Source of the DNA: a virus
Virus record (IMG/VR): IMGVR_UViG_3300023184_000358
Location: 1-32,129 of that record
Length of the DNA: 32,129 bases
Direction: 5' to 3' (one strand)
Within the stretch, counting starts at the first letter, position 1, and each line of letters starts with the position of its first letter. Both the position numbers and the translations under genes were made by a program. Below the pieces are notes generated by a model. The model did no database searches. It was not told the DNA's origin and was given only the letters and a program-made list of their open reading frames with translations. Positions 29,058 to 32,129 of this stretch are shown piece by piece.

Positions 29058-31898
29058 CTAGTATTGGTACCAGAAGTCGCCGTTAGCGCCGTCGCCGCTA
29101 GTTGGCGCAACCGTCGAAACCGTTGGTGCATAAGCCACTGTGATAGCACCTGCTCCGTTTGTAATCGCGATTCCGGAACCTTGCGTCAATGTTGCTTTTG
29201 TAAGTGTGCTGCCGGTTGTGTTGCCGATTAGCAACTGCCCGTTTGTGTAGGCGTTTTGACCCGTCCCGCCGCTTGCCACCGCCAATGTTGCGCTAAGTCC
29301 CCCCGCCGTGCCGGTGATGTTACCAGACGGCGTAACGTAATCGGTTCCCGCTGTAGCGGCAACCATTGCTGTTGTGCCGGTGCCTTTGACAAGCCCTGTG
29401 AGCGTGGTTGCGCCAGTACCGCCGTTTGCAACCGCCACGGTGCCGGTAACATTTGCGGCGGTGCCGGTAATGTTGGACGTCAAAAGCGCGTTGTCTCCTC
29501 GCTGGCTAATTACTCTTGCAGTCAAAGGAGTGACGCCTACCGTAATATCAAAAGCACCCACCGTTGTCGGGTATAAATTGCAGGTAAGGCCCTGGCTTGT
29601 TGGCCCTTGTTGGATTGTACAAGCAAGAGGATAAGCCATGCCGGTAAACCAGCTTGGGCGCGTCAAAACTTGAGAAATCCCAGTTGCTCCTTTGGTTGTG
29701 CAAACCCACGGACCATTTTGCGCTGTTGCCACCTGCGCAGTAAAAAACACAACGTCCCCAATTTCAATTGTGCGCCCGTCAATTACCTGCGCGCCAGTTG
29801 GGTAAATAAACGTGGTGTTTGTACCCCGATACGCCGAATTGTTTTGAGATGTTGCATTTATCGATGGGCTTCCCGACATTGTAACATCAAGGCCGTTACC
29901 GCTAATTGCAGTAATTGTAAACGCCCTTAAGGCTGTGGCTGAAAAAGTAGAGCCAACAGTCAGTCCCGCGCTACCTCCTACGTTTGTGCATGTAACTGTT
30001 GGAGAACCAGCAGTATACGTCAAAAGATAAACCCCAATTGTGTCGGGAGTTACAGGCGTTGTTTGTCGCACCGTTGCGTAAAACACAGCGCCGCTCGCAG
30101 CTGGAGCCCACTGCGTGCCGTCCCATGACAGCACCTGCCCTGACGCGGGCGCTGTAGCCGCAACAGTGCGCCCACGAAGCTTTTCCACAGTCGTTGCAGG
30201 GTTTCCGGCAGCGCTTGTAACGTCGCCGGTAAGCGCTGCCATCTGGTCAGTTCGGAGCGTGCTCCCCGAAAGTTTGGCTAGCGTTGACAATTGGTCTGTC
30301 GCCACTGCGCCAATGCCAGCGGGCGTGATTTGCGAGATCTGCGCCGTGGTCAGAGCAGGGACCTGGGCCGTTGAAAGTTTGCCTGCGGCATCGAGTTGCG
30401 GGACTTTGCTCGCGGTCGCTGCGGTCGTCAAATTGGACGTCAAGACGTAGCTTGCCAGCGCCGCCGTGGTTAGCGCGGTGACGCGCCCTTTGGCGTCAAC
30501 TGTCACCGAGGGGATAACCGTTGCCGAGCCCTGCGCGCCTGCTGGTAGCCCGGAGATGGTTGATAGCTGATCCGTGCGCAGCGTGCCGGTTGTTATGTTG
30601 CTGGCGTTGGTTGTGTCCGTCGTGGCGGAGGCTGCCAGCCCTGCGATTTTACTGTTGGCAATCGCGGCAAGGGCGTCGACGTCAGCGTTAACCAGTAAAC
30701 TTGCCTGCGGCTGGAGATACCCCGCTACCGACTTCCAAAGGCCCGTCCCCCCCACCAATGGGAGCGAAGTGTGGAGGTGCGAAGGAGTTGTGCCGCCAAA
30801 AGATACAGTGACGCTGTGCCCATTTGTAATAGCAAGCGCTTCAATCGCAATGTAAATACGGTCCGTTACAACAATTTCTGTTTGCGGCACAAGCGCCGTC
30901 AAAGCGTACTGAGCGACAGTCCCATTAACAACTTGCGAGGCAGATGTGGCGACTGGAGTAAGTGTGCCTCCACCGGCGGTGCTGTAAACGTAAACTCTTG
31001 TGCGAATACTTGTTTTATCATTCAGACTACCATCTCCAAATGCCCACACGTTAGCATCCCAAAGCCCGGCCGGGATAAGAGCCACCTCTGGATCTAAGGT
31101 GCCAGACACAAAGCCAATTAGTGGCGTCCATGTATCTTTTGTCAGCGTGCCGCTGTTGATTGTCGAAACAATTGGAACGCCAACGCGCCCGAGTTGGTAA
31201 ACGGTTCCTTGAATGTTTGTAACAGGAGCGTCTGGAGAGTTTCCCTCGTTTAAAAAGTACGTCAGCCCGTTAGCCCCGCCGCCGCCGCCCGTGTTGTTGC
31301 TCGTCGCCGGAGCCCACTGAGCGCCATCCCAGACAAGCGTCTGGCCGGTTGTAGGCGTTGCGTTTGAGATCGCCTTGCCTTGGATTTTGCCGACAACCGT
31401 CGAGGGGTTGCCTGCGGCGGAGGTCACGTCGCCGGTCAACGCTAGCGCCTGCGTGGTTGTCAGCGTGCCTGCGGTCAGTGTTGCTAGTCCAGCGCGCTCG
31501 CCGGTCGCCATTGCGCCAATAGTCGCGGGCGTAATGTCCAGCGCGGTGCGTGCTGCTGCTGCGGTTGTTGAGCCCGTGCCGCCCTTGTTGATGGCGATTA
31601 CATCGCCGGTTGCCACTGCTCCAATCGCAGCGGGAGAGATCTGCGAGATCTGCGCCGTGGTCAGCGCGGGAATCTGAGCCGTGGTCAGCTTGCCAGCGCC
31701 GTCGAGCGTAGCGACTCCGCTGAGTGCTCCCAGCTGCGACGTGGCAATCGCGCCAACGTCTGCGGCAGAGGGCTTTTTATGAACGTGATCCGCCCGCGAG
31801 TAGCTAGACGACGTGCCTGCTGCTGCCGTGCCGAGGTCCTGCGCGGCAGAGTTGCTGCCAGCGTTGAGCATGTCGCCCGTGGGTTTGTTGAGTGCCAT
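29058..31898 (-). CDS. Large modular tail fibre
   Basis: 946 residues. The N-terminus has SYSRADHVHKKPSAADVGA, typical of fibre anchor/shaft junctions. Many repeats follow: GKLTTAQIPALTTAQISQIS and GKLSTAQVPALTTAQISQIT; GQTLVWDGAQWAPA and GQVLSWDGTQWAPA; VANGGTGATTL and VASGGTGQNAYTNGQLLIGN. A central beta domain (FLNEGNSPDAPVTNIQGTVY) ends near HLHTSLPL. The C-terminus is TSGDGANGDFWYQY. Repeated shaft units and a separate inserted domain suit a long trimeric fibre. The leader is CATTTTATG without SD. Confidence 0.85.
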   Translation of the reverse strand: MALNKPTGDMLNAGSNSAAQDLGTAAAGTSSSYSRADHVHKKPSAADVGAIATSQLGALSGVATLDGAGKLTTAQIPALTTAQISQISPAAIGAVATGDVIAINKGGTGSTTAAAARTALDITPATIGAMATGERAGLATLTAGTLTTTQALALTGDVTSAAGNPSTVVGKIQGKAISNATPTTGQTLVWDGAQWAPATSNNTGGGGGANGLTYFLNEGNSPDAPVTNIQGTVYQLGRVGVPIVSTINSGTLTKDTWTPLIGFVSGTLDPEVALIPAGLWDANVWAFGDGSLNDKTSIRTRVYVYSTAGGGTLTPVATSASQVVNGTVAQYALTALVPQTEIVVTDRIYIAIEALAITNGHSVTVSFGGTTPSHLHTSLPLVGGTGLWKSVAGYLQPQASLLVNADVDALAAIANSKIAGLAASATTDTTNASNITTGTLRTDQLSTISGLPAGAQGSATVIPSVTVDAKGRVTALTTAALASYVLTSNLTTAATASKVPQLDAAGKLSTAQVPALTTAQISQITPAGIGAVATDQLSTLAKLSGSTLRTDQMAALTGDVTSAAGNPATTVEKLRGRTVAATAPASGQVLSWDGTQWAPAASGAVFYATVRQTTPVTPDTIGVYLLTYTAGSPTVTCTNVGGSAGLTVGSTFSATALRAFTITAISGNGLDVTMSGSPSINATSQNNSAYRGTNTTFIYPTGAQVIDGRTIEIGDVVFFTAQVATAQNGPWVCTTKGATGISQVLTRPSWFTGMAYPLACTIQQGPTSQGLTCNLYPTTVGAFDITVGVTPLTARVISQRGDNALLTSNITGTAANVTGTVAVANGGTGATTLTGLVKGTGTTAMVAATAGTDYVTPSGNITGTAGGLSATLAVASGGTGQNAYTNGQLLIGNTTGSTLTKATLTQGSGIAITNGAGAITVAYAPTVSTVAPTSGDGANGDFWYQY
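30331..31664. repeat. 23-bp exact direct repeat inside the large fibre gene
   Basis: An identical 23-base block lies at 30331-30353 and 31642-31664, within longer imperfect copies encoding the TTAQIS shaft unit. It marks internal duplication of fibre modules and is a likely site for recombination. Confidence 0.75.
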
Positions 31899-31905
31899 AA
31901 AATGA

Positions 31906-32129
31906 TTACCAAGTGATGGTGCAAGAGGCAGTTCCAGCGCCTGTAGAAATTACAATTGGAATAAGATCACCTGCCGTAAATAGTTGAGCGCGATCAATTG
32001 ATTGACCTGCCCCTCCTGCTGTTGCGCCTGAGCCTGAGCCCCCTTTGCCTCCAAAACCACCTATGCCAGTATTAAGGGAATCTCCCGCGCCTACGCCACC
32101 ATTGCCTCCTCCTCCTGCGCCCTCCCCCC
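31906..32129 (-). CDS. Glycine-rich fibre C-terminus (5' end beyond the window edge)
   Basis: An open frame runs in from the right edge to TAA at 31908-31906, about 74 residues. It reads GEGAGGGGNGGVGAGDSLNT, then GIGGFGGKGGSGSGATAGGA, then a folded end (AQLFTAGDLIPIVISTGAGT, ASCTITW). It is the end of a glycine-rich tail adhesin. The next gene, the large fibre, starts 8 bases further on. It is the natural missing C-terminus for the glycine-rich fibre cut at the left edge. Confidence 0.82.
   Translation of the reverse strand, partial: GEGAGGGGNGGVGAGDSLNTGIGGFGGKGGSGSGATAGGAGQSIDRAQLFTAGDLIPIVISTGAGTASCTITW

Noticed and set aside
30331-31664. Treating the fibre direct repeats as mobile element ends
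   Set aside because: The repeats are in frame, encode a fibre shaft unit, and enclose no transposase or inverted terminal repeats.
1-32129. tRNA, rRNA, integrase, repressor, CRISPR or toxin-antitoxin genes
   Set aside because: I searched by eye for cloverleaf and conserved signatures and for the usual protein motifs and found none that hold up; short or divergent examples could still be missed.

Overview
The window looks like a tailed double-stranded DNA phage (Caudoviricetes), most likely siphovirus-like. It has a GpA-type terminase, a lambda-type portal, an S49 head protease, a tape measure protein and lambda-style frameshifted tail assembly chaperones, and I see no contractile sheath gene. 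Every supported gene lies on the minus strand, so gene order runs from high to low coordinates. I see no integrase, repressor, tRNA, rRNA, CRISPR array or insertion sequence. The host cannot be named from sequence alone. Most start codons follow a short A/T-rich leader without a recognisable Shine-Dalgarno site, which weakly points away from Gammaproteobacteria and Firmicutes.

Layout in transcription order: (1) 32129-27817, host-recognition proteins: the tail end of a glycine-rich fibre, a 946-residue modular fibre and a propeller-like tail protein. (2) 27816-26194, lysis: a 3TM holin, two or three tiny overlapping membrane or proline-rich proteins, and a T4-lysozyme/pesticin-like muramidase. 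(3) 26165-23683, a run of small proteins of unknown function with conspicuous hairpins and dyads between them. (4) 23686-17609, recombination and replication: Cas4/RecB-like nuclease, RecT-like annealing protein, probable ssDNA-binding protein, SF2 helicase, VRR-NUC nuclease and a Toprim/VapE-like primase-helicase, followed by an iteron cluster with an AT-rich core that may be the origin. (5) 17392-14322, two small proteins, a ParB-domain remnant, and terminase small and large subunits. (6) 14233-9331, head genes: gpW-like joiner, portal, S49 protease, scaffold-like coiled coil, major capsid protein and connectors, interrupted by three terminator-like hairpins. (7) 9324-3656, tail: two paralogous small tail proteins, G/GT chaperones with a slippery site, tape measure, tail-tip proteins. 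(8) 3652-1, baseplate and fibre proteins, including a collagen-like one, ending in a glycine-rich fibre gene that runs off the left edge.

The gene cut at the left edge and the gene cut at the right edge are both glycine-rich and carry complementary halves of one plausible protein. Joining the ends puts all fibre genes side by side and gives a complete, standard phage gene order. I therefore suspect the window is a whole, circularly permuted genome of about 32.1 kb cut inside one fibre gene. A one-base frame difference in a G run at the join has to be explained.
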